A stretch of DNA of 64,000 nt from Gammaproteobacteria bacterium (GTDB taxonomy: Bacteria > Pseudomonadota > Gammaproteobacteria > UBA6429 > Thiohalophilaceae): positions 1-64,000 of the forward strand of contig JACQBC010000010.1 of NCBI GenBank assembly GCA_016194635.1, given 5' to 3'. Below are positions 26,304-34,433 of this stretch, one piece after another. Numbering within the stretch: the stretch's first letter is position 1; each line of letters starts with the position of its first letter. The position numbers and the translations under genes were made by a program. A model generated the notes under the pieces. The model made no database searches and was not told the DNA's origin. It was given only the letters and a program-made list of their open reading frames with translations.

Positions 26304-29103
26304 CCCGCCACGGGCAATCATTCTTCTTATACTGCTGGCGTGCATTACTGCGTGCAGCGCGCCGCCCAAACGCCTGACCTTACGGGATATCGATATTACT
26401 CCCGCTGCGACCATAACTCACCGCACGGGTATACAACCCAATAGTGAAGAAGAAATTAAACAAGCCTACGCGGAATATTTAAAATTCGCCTCCAAAGACG
26501 ATAAATCCCGTCTCGACGCCTTGCACCGTCTGGCTCAATTAGAATTCGATCTTTCGGACAAACTGGCCAAGAACAAAGGCCAGTCAAATCACGCGACCGA
26601 TGAACTGGAGGATCAAATTTCTTCCACCACACTCAATCGTACTATTGAGTTACTCCAAGTTTCGCTCCACGATTACCCAAACGCCAAGGATAACGACCAG
26701 GCGCTGTATCAATTGGCCAAGGCCTATGATCAACGCGGTGAGCACGATAAATCGATGGACGCTCTCGCCAAGCTGGTGGCCAAATACCCAGCATCACCGT
26801 TTTACGTTGAAAGCCAATTTAGACTAGCGGAAGACGCCTTCAGCGCCAAACACTACAGCAAGGCAGAGGATATCTACACCGATATTCTGGTATCCAAGAA
26901 AAATACTCTTTTTTACGAGAAAACCTTGTATAAACGCGGTTGGGCCAAGTTTAAACAGGAATATTACACCGAGGCGATCGACGATTTCACCAAGGCCATC
27001 AACCTTAATAATTTTGATGACTACGAAAAATTAAGCGATTCGCAAAAACAGATGTTCGATGAATACTTCCGCGCGGTTGGCCTGAGTTTTTCGTACCTCG
27101 GTGGGGCCAAGTCACTCGCGGAGTATTTCGCGGCACATCCCGACTTCAAGTTTGTATATTATGGCTATTCGAGCCTCAGTGACATTTATCTAAAGCAACA
27201 ACGGTATACGGACGCGGTTGCAACCCTGGACTATTTTATCAAGCACCATCCAAAATCCATCTACGTTCCTGAAACCTACTTAAAAAGTATCGATGTCTGG
27301 CAACAAGGTGGCTTTACGGCTCAAGTCTTAACCACGATTGAAGCCTTATATGCCGGCTATCAACCCAACAGTCCCTACTGGGCAAAAACCATGGCCGACC
27401 CCGGAATTTACCGACGGGTAAAAACCGCGTTAAAAGATTATATTGTTATTGCCGCGACCTTCCTCCACAAAGAGTATCAACAAACCAAGAAAGAAGAGGC
27501 GTTTGTCAGCGCAAAAAAATGGTATGAACGTTACTTGGAACATTACCAAGCCTTTTCACGCAAAGATAACATACAGTTTTTTTACGCGGATCTGCTAGCT
27601 AAACACAAAGATTTTGCCGACGCATTACAGCATTATGAACTGGCCGCCTATGACGCCGATATTATTCTCAACAAAGAAGCGGCTTATGAAACCATTGTGC
27701 TAACATCCAACCTCTACAAAAACCAGCCGAGTAACCGCCACGACTATTTAACCAAGATAATTAAATACTCCTTGTTATTCACCCAACTTTACCCCAACGA
27801 CCCTCAGAGTGCGAAAATAATCGGGTTTGCCGCAGAAACCGCCTTTAGCAATGATATGTATGCTGAGGCCATCAAACTGGTTGAGCTCGCGCCCTCGAAC
27901 CGCAGTGCCGATGTCGGAATGAATCTGGATTTAATCAAGGCACACTCGTATTACAAATTAAAGCAATACCCACAAGCCGAAGCGGTGTACACCACCCTGC
28001 TAAAAACCACCACCCCGGATGAGAAAACCAAGGCGCAAATGTTGGATAATTTATCCGTTGCGATTTATAACCAAGCAGCGGCGGCCGTCGTGAATAATAA
28101 AATCGACGCTGCCTTGCGCGACTATTCGCGTATCGCCACGATTGCGCCCACTTCAAGTATCGCCGCCACTGGACTATACGACGCCATCGCCTTGGCAATT
28201 AATAAAAAGATGTGGAATGAGGCCATCAACTATAGCAAACAATTCCAGTCGCTGTATCCAAACCATCCGCAGAAACAGGACGTCGCCAAAAAACTCAGCG
28301 TGGCCTACTTAAATTCTAATCAAGACATTAACGCGGCTACCGAGCTGGTCAAGCTGTCCCGCACCGATCAAGATATACAATATAATACGGCGGCACTATG
28401 GAAAGCGGCCGAGTTGTACGAATCTAAAAAAGATTACACCGCCGCCATCGATTCCTATGCGGAGTATGTCAAACGCTTCCCCAGCCCTTATCCGCAATAC
28501 CTCGAGGCGATGTTCAAGCTGACGCAATTGATTACTTTACAGAATAACCCGCGGGTTGTGGGCCTCTGGCGTCAGAAGATACTCGAGGCGGACAAAATAG
28601 AGCAGGATGGCAATAAAAATGAACGCACCAAGTATATCGCATCCACCGCAGCCTTGGCCTTGGCGCGGATCGAATACAATGACTTTACTAATATTCAGCT
28701 GACACTGCCACTGGAACAAACCCTGCGCAAGAAAAAACAAGCCATGCAAAATGCTGTCACCTTGTATGGCCGGGCTTCCGCCTATGGAATCGCAGAAACC
28801 TCCACCGAGGCGACCCACGCGATCGGTGAAATCTATCGTGATTTCAGCCGATCGCTTATCGAATCCGAGCGCCCCAAGAATTTAAAAGGACTAGAAGCCG
28901 AGCAATACAAAAATATTCTGGAAGACCAGGCTTTTCCGTTTGAAGAAAAAGCAATTGAATTCTATGAGGCCAACCTTGCACATATTAAAGACGGTGTCTA
29001 CGATGATTGGGTACAGAAAAGTCTGGCGCGCTTAAAAGAATTATTTCCCGCGCGCTATAACCGTGAAGCAAAATTGGATGTCTATGTCAATGCGTTACAT
29101 TAA
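26284..29103 (+). CDS. large TPR-repeat lipoprotein (939 aa)
   Basis: The start is chosen at 26284 (MYPRKNNPPRAIILLILLACITAC), which gives a type II signal peptide with lipobox ITAC. Earlier in-frame starts at 26239 or 26272 would add residues inside the previous gene. The mature protein contains more than ten tetratricopeptide units along its full length (DNDQALYQLAKAYDQRGEHDKSMDAL, YVESQFRLAEDAFSAKHYSKAEDIY, LYKRGWAKFKQEYYTEAIDDF, SSLSDIYLKQQRYTDAVATLDYF, and others). It is therefore a long outer-membrane-anchored solenoid facing the periplasm. It overlaps both neighbours by 14-20 bases, so tight coupling is likely. It resembles the TPR lipoproteins of Tol/Glt-like envelope machines in architecture only. 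Confidence 0.85.
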   Translation: MYPRKNNPPRAIILLILLACITACSAPPKRLTLRDIDITPAATITHRTGIQPNSEEEIKQAYAEYLKFASKDDKSRLDALHRLAQLEFDLSDKLAKNKGQSNHATDELEDQISSTTLNRTIELLQVSLHDYPNAKDNDQALYQLAKAYDQRGEHDKSMDALAKLVAKYPASPFYVESQFRLAEDAFSAKHYSKAEDIYTDILVSKKNTLFYEKTLYKRGWAKFKQEYYTEAIDDFTKAINLNNFDDYEKLSDSQKQMFDEYFRAVGLSFSYLGGAKSLAEYFAAHPDFKFVYYGYSSLSDIYLKQQRYTDAVATLDYFIKHHPKSIYVPETYLKSIDVWQQGGFTAQVLTTIEALYAGYQPNSPYWAKTMADPGIYRRVKTALKDYIVIAATFLHKEYQQTKKEEAFVSAKKWYERYLEHYQAFSRKDNIQFFYADLLAKHKDFADALQHYELAAYDADIILNKEAAYETIVLTSNLYKNQPSNRHDYLTKIIKYSLLFTQLYPNDPQSAKIIGFAAETAFSNDMYAEAIKLVELAPSNRSADVGMNLDLIKAHSYYKLKQYPQAEAVYTTLLKTTTPDEKTKAQMLDNLSVAIYNQAAAAVVNNKIDAALRDYSRIATIAPTSSIAATGLYDAIALAINKKMWNEAINYSKQFQSLYPNHPQKQDVAKKLSVAYLNSNQDINAATELVKLSRTDQDIQYNTAALWKAAELYESKKDYTAAIDSYAEYVKRFPSPYPQYLEAMFKLTQLITLQNNPRVVGLWRQKILEADKIEQDGNKNERTKYIASTAALALARIEYNDFTNIQLTLPLEQTLRKKKQAMQNAVTLYGRASAYGIAETSTEATHAIGEIYRDFSRSLIESERPKNLKGLEAEQYKNILEDQAFPFEEKAIEFYEANLAHIKDGVYDDWVQKSLARLKELFPARYNREAKLDVYVNALH

Positions 29104-29689
29104 CCTAATTTTACCCTATACCCTGTTGCTCTGTGCCTGCAGTAGCGCGCCCAAACAAGACCCCGTGACCACGGCGAAAACCGACACGGCCGAAGCAGCC
29201 ACGCCCTCGCCCGCGGAGAAGGATATTCGCGTCTATGCCCAGGCGCTGTCAAAACTCAATGCGGGTCAGTTTGATCAGGCCGAAACAATCTTGGTTGAGA
29301 TTACCGCAAAACACCCTGAATTAGCCGGACCATGGACCAATCTAGGATTAGTCTACATTAATAAAAATCAACTCGATAAAGCCAGTGACGCGCTTAATCA
29401 GGCGATCACCAAGAACCCGGACCTGGCCCAGGCTTATAACTTACTGGGTTACATCGAAACCAAACACGGTAATATTCCTAAGGCGAAACAACTCTATGAA
29501 AAAGCCCTTGCGAAAAAAAATGACTATGCGCTTGCGCATTACAACCTGGCGTTACTCTATGATGTCTATTTACGGGATATCCCCAAAGCCATCGAACATT
29601 ACCAGCGTTACCTCGAACTGATTAAAGTCGAGGACAAACCCACCGCGGATTGGGTCAACGAACTTATGCACATGCTAAAAAAGAGTTAG
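29090..29689 (+). CDS. small TPR lipoprotein (199 aa)
   Basis: The start is taken at 29090 (MRYINLILPYTLLLCACSSAPK). This yields a short signal peptide and a lipid-modified cysteine in LLCAC. After a Thr/Ala-rich linker come at least three good TPR motifs (AGPWTNLGLVYINKNQLDKASDALNQAI, AQAYNLLGYIETKHGNIPKAKQLYEKAL, ALAHYNLALLYDVYLRDIPKAIEHYQRYL). This is a PilF/NlpI-like architecture, usually a pilotin or an assembly scaffold. It is the third TPR envelope protein in a row after clpV. Confidence 0.85.
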   Translation: MRYINLILPYTLLLCACSSAPKQDPVTTAKTDTAEAATPSPAEKDIRVYAQALSKLNAGQFDQAETILVEITAKHPELAGPWTNLGLVYINKNQLDKASDALNQAITKNPDLAQAYNLLGYIETKHGNIPKAKQLYEKALAKKNDYALAHYNLALLYDVYLRDIPKAIEHYQRYLELIKVEDKPTADWVNELMHMLKKS

Positions 29690-29691
29690 TT

Positions 29692-29949
29692 ATGCGACGT
29701 CATCTTAGCTTCGTGTTCTTTGCCAGCGTCCTGGTTTTGGCCAGCGCCAGCCGCGCCGAAGACAAACTTCAATTAGAAACAACCATTATCAAAAATAATA
29801 CCGAATTACCTCAGATCATCTATATCGTCCCCTGGCGCGACTTAAAACAAGAAAAACGTAAAGAACAAACCTTGGTCTTGCATAGTCTCTACGGGGATCT
29901 GTTTGATCCTGTGTCTCCCACCGGTACGGGCGCGTCCGGACCTCAGTGA
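29692..29949 (+). CDS. small secreted protein of unknown function (85 aa)
   Basis: The ATG at 29692, three bases after the TPR lipoprotein stop, begins MRRHLSFVFFASVLVLASASRAED, a clear cleavable signal peptide. The mature part of about 60 residues has a central IIYIVPWRDLKQEKRKEQ motif and a Ser/Gly/Pro-rich end. No family is recognised. It closes the rightward T6SS-linked operon, and its tight spacing indicates co-expression with the TPR lipoproteins. Confidence 0.7.
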   Translation: MRRHLSFVFFASVLVLASASRAEDKLQLETTIIKNNTELPQIIYIVPWRDLKQEKRKEQTLVLHSLYGDLFDPVSPTGTGASGPQ

Positions 29950-30063
29950 AATTTTTAGGATCACTCGCGCTTTTTCGCACTGAAATAGTTCAATCCCGTT
30001 GCGTCTGCCCTAAAATAGCTATCGTGGGAGGGTGATCTTGCGCTAACTGTTTGATTTTCTGTA

Positions 30064-30079
30064 TGGCATGCCCTGTGCA
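30064..30079 (+). promoter_or_regulatory. candidate sigma-54 (-24/-12) promoter of the guanidine operon
   Basis: TGGCATGCCCTGTGCA has GG and GC spaced by exactly ten bases (GG 30065-30066, GC 30077-30078), the invariant feature of sigma-54 promoters, with a good -24 block (TGGCA) and TGCA at -12. Transcription would start near 30090, about 60 bases ahead of the riboswitch. Sigma-54/NtrC control is common for nitrogen-scavenging operons. No clear NtrC site was found upstream. Confidence 0.5.
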
Positions 30080-30139
30080 CGGACGATGCAAAGCACAATA
30101 GGTAATCGGCGGTACCGCTTTTGGCTGTTACCGTTCGAC

Positions 30140-30256
30140 ACAAGGGATGGCTAGGGTTCCGACTCGCAAGAGTGCTGGTCCAAGAGCTATCGACCTGGTA
30201 CGCATGGGCATCTCCCCATGACAGGTTACACGGCGGGACAAAAGCCCGGGAGGTTC
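30140..30256 (+). ncRNA. guanidine-I (ykkC) riboswitch
   Basis: The conserved blocks of the ykkC class occur in order and with normal spacing: GGCTAGGGTTCCG (30149-30161), CTGGTCCAAGAGCTA, and the long 3' block ACACGGCGGGACAAAAGCCC (30228-30247) ending GGGAGG. The aptamer senses free guanidinium and usually turns on genes for guanidine export or degradation. Everything downstream (ABC transporter, DUF1989 pair, carboxylase, allophanate hydrolase) matches the known guanidine assimilation regulon. A CCTCCTG stretch at 30279-30285 can pair with the aptamer 3' end CGGGAGG (30247-30253), or with the ribosome binding site GGGAG at 30311-30315. This suggests translational control; which state is ON cannot be decided by eye. 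Boundaries are approximate. Confidence 0.95.
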
Positions 30257-30323
30257 AACAGCGTTAGTTTCGTTGATTCCTCCTGTGCTTACATTCGCCT
30301 GTGACCACGTGGGAGTAACCATT

Positions 30324-31379
30324 ATGAAAAAGCTCGTTGCGTTTGTTTTACTACTGATTTCCAGCCTAACATTCGTACCAAACACGGTTTTCGCTAAAGA
30401 TCATTTTAAAGTGTGTTGGTCAATCTACGTCGGCTGGATGCCCTGGGACTATGCGGCCAAGTCCGGTATCGTAAAAAAATGGGCCGATAAATACGGTATC
30501 AGCATCGATGTCGTGCAAATCAATGACTATGTAGAATCCATCAACCAATACACCGCCGGCGGTTTCGACGCTTGCACCATGACCAACATGGACGCGCTTA
30601 CTATACCGGCCGCGGGTAACGTCGACTCAACGGCGTTAATCATTGGCGACTTCTCTAACGGGAACGATGGGGTCGTGCTAAAAAATAAAAAAGACTTTAA
30701 AGAGATTAAAGGTCAGAAAGTCAACCTGGTACAATTAAGCGTATCGCATTACCTACTGGCGCGTGGACTAGAAAGTATCGGATTGTCGGAAAAAGACATT
30801 ACGGTGGTTAACACTTCCGACGCCGATATCGTAAGTGTCTATGGCACCAAAGACGTCAACGCCGTCGTCACCTGGAATCCTTTGCTCAGTACCATTCTTG
30901 CCATGCCCGCAAGCCACGAAGTATTTGACTCCAGCAAGATACCCGGTGAGATCATCGACTTAATGGTGGTTAATACTAAAACGCTGCAAGAAAATCCAAA
31001 ATTGGGCAAGGCCCTGACGGGCGCCTGGTATGAGATCATGGCCTTGATGAACAGTAAATCCGAACCCGGCAAAAAAGCCCGTAGCGACATGGCGGCGGCC
31101 TCGGCCACTGATCTCAAAGGCTTCGAGGCACAACTTGCCACCACCAAGATGTTCTACACACCCGCCGAGGCCGTGGCTTTCAACACCGGTGCGCAATTGA
31201 AAAAAACCATGCAATACGTCGCTGAATTTAGCTTTACCCACGGTCTGTTGGGGACAAGCGCGACCGACGCGAAATATATTGGTATTGAGACACCCGCCGG
31301 TGGTTATGGTAATTCAGCCAATGTGAAATTACGTTTCGATCCCACCTACATGAAGCTTGCCGCCGAGGGTAAGCTTTAA
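30324..31379 (+). CDS. guanidine/urea-type ABC transporter substrate-binding protein
   Basis: The start at 30324 (MKKLVAFVLLLISSLTFVPNTVFAKD) follows GGGAG with eight-base spacing and gives a textbook signal peptide. The mature protein of about 325 residues belongs to the NMT1/TauA-like periplasmic binding fold (KVCWSIYVGWMPWDYAAKSGIVKKWADKYGI, QYTAGGFDACTMTNMDAL, GDFSNGNDGVVLKN). It matches the family annotated as putative urea ABC transporter, found beside urea carboxylase. The riboswitch and the pathway downstream argue that the real substrate is guanidine. It is the first gene of the operon and is followed by an RNA hairpin that may keep its expression above the membrane components. Confidence 0.88.
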   Translation: MKKLVAFVLLLISSLTFVPNTVFAKDHFKVCWSIYVGWMPWDYAAKSGIVKKWADKYGISIDVVQINDYVESINQYTAGGFDACTMTNMDALTIPAAGNVDSTALIIGDFSNGNDGVVLKNKKDFKEIKGQKVNLVQLSVSHYLLARGLESIGLSEKDITVVNTSDADIVSVYGTKDVNAVVTWNPLLSTILAMPASHEVFDSSKIPGEIIDLMVVNTKTLQENPKLGKALTGAWYEIMALMNSKSEPGKKARSDMAAASATDLKGFEAQLATTKMFYTPAEAVAFNTGAQLKKTMQYVAEFSFTHGLLGTSATDAKYIGIETPAGGYGNSANVKLRFDPTYMKLAAEGKL

Positions 31380-31385
31380 CAACCT

Positions 31386-31405
31386 GGCCTTCCGTAAGGA
31401 AGGTC
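31386..31405 (+). other. intercistronic hairpin with GTAA tetraloop
   Basis: GGCCTTCC-GTAA-GGAAGGTC folds into an 8-bp stem (one G-U) closed by a GNRA-type tetraloop, seven bases after the binding-protein stop codon and 23 bases before the permease start. No strong T-run follows. Such hairpins commonly stabilise the 5' message so that the binding protein is made in excess. Confidence 0.5.
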
Positions 31406-31428
31406 GGCTTTTGCAACACAGGTGGACC

Positions 31429-32244
31429 ATGAAACGCCTTATCAATATCCAACCCAGCCCATTGGCTAGGATCATACTCGCGGCGCTGCCGTTTATTATT
31501 ACGCTGCTGTTATATCTATGGATCTCCGACATGCGCCTGAGCAGCAACCCAAACGACAAATTGATGCCGGCCTTTAGCAGTTTTGCTACTGCCATTAGCG
31601 AATTAGCGTTCACACCGAGTAAACGCACTGGTGAATACCTCTTCTGGATCGATACCGTATCGAGCCTACAGCGTTTATTACTCGGGGTATCCATAAGCGC
31701 GCTGATTGGACTGATAGTGGGTTTACTCAACGGCGCCATTCCATTATTACGTGCGAATCTATCGCCCTATATCACCGTGCTGTCATTAATTCCGCCCATG
31801 GCGATATTACCGATTTTATTTATTATCTTCGGGCTGGAGGAGTTATCCAAGGTAATCTTGATCGTCATTGGCATAACACCGTTCATCATCCGTGACCTGC
31901 AAGGCAAAACATTAGAATTGCCCAGTGAACAATTAATTAAAGCACAAACACTGGGCGCCTCCACTTGGCAGATACTCTTACGCGTTATCCTGCCGCAGAT
32001 GGTGCCGCGCCTGATTGAAGCAATACGTTTATCGCTGGGCCCCGCCTGGTTGTTCTTAATCTCCGCCGAGGCCATTGCGGCACAAAGCGGCTTGGGCTAC
32101 CGCATTTTTCTGGTGCGCCGATATTTGTCCATGGATGTTATCCTCCCGTATGTCGTCTGGATAACATTGTTGGCATTTATACTGGACTGGTTGTTACGCA
32201 AGCTGTCACAACGAGTCTTTCCATGGTTTCACGATCCACGATGA
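31429..32244 (+). CDS. ABC transporter permease (guanidine/urea type)
   Basis: The start at 31429 (MKRLINIQPSPLARII) is preceded by AGGTGG. The product has 271 residues with about six membrane helices, for example LAALPFIITLLLYLWI and LLLGVSISALIGLIVGLL. It carries the binding-protein-dependent permease EAA-like loop (SEQLIKAQTLGASTWQILLRVILPQMVPRLIEAIRLSLGPAW), as in the TauC/SsuC group. It works with the adjacent binding protein and ATPase. Its stop overlaps the ATPase start in an ATGA junction. Confidence 0.9.
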   Translation: MKRLINIQPSPLARIILAALPFIITLLLYLWISDMRLSSNPNDKLMPAFSSFATAISELAFTPSKRTGEYLFWIDTVSSLQRLLLGVSISALIGLIVGLLNGAIPLLRANLSPYITVLSLIPPMAILPILFIIFGLEELSKVILIVIGITPFIIRDLQGKTLELPSEQLIKAQTLGASTWQILLRVILPQMVPRLIEAIRLSLGPAWLFLISAEAIAAQSGLGYRIFLVRRYLSMDVILPYVVWITLLAFILDWLLRKLSQRVFPWFHDPR

Positions 32245-33035
32245 GTTTCATCGAGATTAACAATGTTTGCAAACACTACGATAAAACCGTGGTGCTCGAA
32301 CGCGTCAATGCAAAAGTAGAGCACGGAGAATTCATCACCCTGGTCGGCGCATCGGGTTGCGGTAAAACCACTTTCTTAAAAATGCTGCTGGGCACCGAAG
32401 TCCCCAGCCGCGGCAGTATCACGCTGCATAACAGGCCGATAGCGCAAGAACCTGGACCGGACCGAGGCATTGTATTCCAGAGATATTCTGTATTTCCCCA
32501 TTTAACCGCCCTACAGAATTTAATCTTGGCGCATGAATTCAAACACGCGCGGTTGATCGGAAAGTTATTTGGGCAGAAGAGAAACGAAGCCATAGCACAA
32601 GCCTATACGATGTTGACCTCGGTGGGTCTAGAACATGCCGATGATCGCTACCCGCATCAATTATCCGGCGGTATGCAGCAGCGCCTGGCGATAGCCCAGG
32701 CATTCATGCAACAACCCGAGGTGCTTTTGTTAGACGAACCCTTCGGCGCGCTGGATCCAGGAATTCGCGGCGACATGCATCAATTGGTACTGGATATCTG
32801 GGGGAAAACCGCAATAAATATCTTCATGATCACCCACGACCTAAAAGAAGGTTTCTACCTAGGCACGCGTTTATGGGTATTTGATAAGATCCGCCATGAT
32901 CCACAGGCCCCCCATGCCTATGGCGCGACGATCACCTATGATATTCCTTTAGGGCATACGGATCGCTCCACCTATAAAACCATTCACCGTGCGTTGCAGC
33001 GGAATAAACCCGTCGCTACCAGGAATAGTCAATGA
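32241..33035 (+). CDS. ABC transporter ATP-binding protein (guanidine/urea type)
   Basis: The start at 32241 (MSFIEINNVCKHYD) overlaps the permease stop; an ATG at 32223 would add six residues. The 264-residue NBD shows Walker A GASGCGKTT, Q-loop FQRYSVFPHLT, signature LSGGMQQRLAIAQA, Walker B VLLLDEPFGALD and the switch histidine ITHDLKE. It belongs to the SsuB/TauB subfamily and energises uptake with the preceding permease. It overlaps the next gene by four bases. Confidence 0.92.
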   Translation: MSFIEINNVCKHYDKTVVLERVNAKVEHGEFITLVGASGCGKTTFLKMLLGTEVPSRGSITLHNRPIAQEPGPDRGIVFQRYSVFPHLTALQNLILAHEFKHARLIGKLFGQKRNEAIAQAYTMLTSVGLEHADDRYPHQLSGGMQQRLAIAQAFMQQPEVLLLDEPFGALDPGIRGDMHQLVLDIWGKTAINIFMITHDLKEGFYLGTRLWVFDKIRHDPQAPHAYGATITYDIPLGHTDRSTYKTIHRALQRNKPVATRNSQ

Positions 33036-33772
33036 GCACCAGCCCCGTACTTTACCAAGATACCTTGGTCGGAGGTTGTCACTGGTCATTGCGCATGCGC
33101 AGAGGCACGACATTACGGCTCATCGACCTCGACGGCGACGCCAACGTCGGTATGTTGTTTTATAATCCAGAGAATCTACTGGAACGCTACAATGCCCCCG
33201 ACACTTTAAAATGCCAGCACACCTTCAAACTGGCCAAGGGTAATTGTCTATATTCGGATATGGGTCGGATATTCTGTTCTGTCACTGCTGATAGTCTTGG
33301 CTGGCACGAAACCGTATGCGGCAACTCAACGGCCGCAATCGTGAATAAAAAATGGGGTAACCATACCTACCAAGACTACCGCAATGATCGACACCAAAAT
33401 GGGTATGACAGCTTCCTAGTGGAACTGGCCAAATACGGTCTTGGCAAGCGTGACCTGGCCAGCAATATTAATTTTTTCAGTAAAGTTTACACTGATTCCG
33501 ACGGCAACCTGCACTATGTAACCAAACACAGTCACGCCGGTGATTACGTTGAACTACGCTTTGAAATGGACAGTTTGGTCATATTACACACCTGTCCACA
33601 CCCATTAAACCCGGCCAAGGACTATCCACGCAAACCGATCCGCTATGAAATCCATCGCTCCACCCCCGTGACAGACCTGGATTTCTGTAAAAACTTTTGC
33701 CCCGAAAACCGCCGCGGGTTTGAGAATAATCGGATCTATCATCTCGGCCACGGCAACCCTTCGCATGATTAA
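33032..33772 (+). CDS. DUF1989 protein, putative carboxyguanidine deiminase subunit (urea carboxylase-associated)
   Basis: The product has 246 residues of the DUF1989 family, long annotated as urea amidolyase-associated protein. Conserved elements are [71 protein letters not shown] and a closing [10 protein letters not shown]. Paired DUF1989 proteins from such operons form the heteromeric CgdAB deiminase that converts carboxyguanidine into allophanate and ammonia. The Cys/His residues in the [11 protein letters not shown] region are candidates for metal binding. It overlaps the ATPase gene by four bases and the second DUF1989 gene by eight, so the two subunits are likely made stoichiometrically. 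Confidence 0.9.
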   Translation: MSTSPVLYQDTLVGGCHWSLRMRRGTTLRLIDLDGDANVGMLFYNPENLLERYNAPDTLKCQHTFKLAKGNCLYSDMGRIFCSVTADSLGWHETVCGNSTAAIVNKKWGNHTYQDYRNDRHQNGYDSFLVELAKYGLGKRDLASNINFFSKVYTDSDGNLHYVTKHSHAGDYVELRFEMDSLVILHTCPHPLNPAKDYPRKPIRYEIHRSTPVTDLDFCKNFCPENRRGFENNRIYHLGHGNPSHD

Positions 33773-34403
33773 AGAAAGCACTCTGCAGCCGGCACAGGCG
33801 ATACTGCGCGAAGTTGTCCCCGCCGGTGAGTATTTCATACGCCGGATTAAAATCGGCCAAACATTGCGTATCCTGGATCTACAGGGCAACCAAGCGGCGG
33901 ATACCCTGTTTTACAATGCCAATGATCCGTCGGAACGCTATAGCGCCATGGATACTATCCGCGAACAGGGCAACGTATACCTCAGTACCGGCAGCGCATT
34001 AATCTCCAATCTTGGCAATGTGATGTTAAATATTGTGGCGGATACCTGCGGCCGCCATGACACCCTCGGAGGCGCCTGCGCCACCGAAAGCAACACCGTG
34101 CGTTATGCCCTGGAAAAAAAGTGCATGCATGCCTGCCGTGACAGTTGGATGCTGGCGATAACCGAAAATGAACAATTTTCACTAACCAAACACGATATTA
34201 CCCACAATATCAATTTCTTTATGAATGTACCTGTCAGCCCTAACGGTGAATTAACGTTTGCCGACGGAATCTCCGCCGCGGGTAAATACGTGGAATTACG
34301 CACCGCTATGGATGTTATCGTGTTGATTTCCAACTGTCCGCAACTGAATAATCCCTGCAATGGGTATAACCCAACACCGATTGAAATCATCGTCTGGAAC
34401 TAA
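33765..34403 (+). CDS. DUF1989 protein, second carboxyguanidine deiminase subunit
   Basis: The start at 33765 ([14 protein letters not shown]) overlaps the previous stop; an earlier ATG at 33720 lies well inside that gene. The product has 212 residues and is homologous to the first subunit along its length ([96 protein letters not shown]). The D-x-x-G-x-H-D-T motif is kept. Together with the preceding protein it is the expected CgdAB pair. It is followed by the carboxylase gene after 30 bases. Confidence 0.9.
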   Translation: MIKESTLQPAQAILREVVPAGEYFIRRIKIGQTLRILDLQGNQAADTLFYNANDPSERYSAMDTIREQGNVYLSTGSALISNLGNVMLNIVADTCGRHDTLGGACATESNTVRYALEKKCMHACRDSWMLAITENEQFSLTKHDITHNINFFMNVPVSPNGELTFADGISAAGKYVELRTAMDVIVLISNCPQLNNPCNGYNPTPIEIIVWN

Positions 34404-34433
34404 TTATATTACAAAGGACACTACAAGCCTGCC

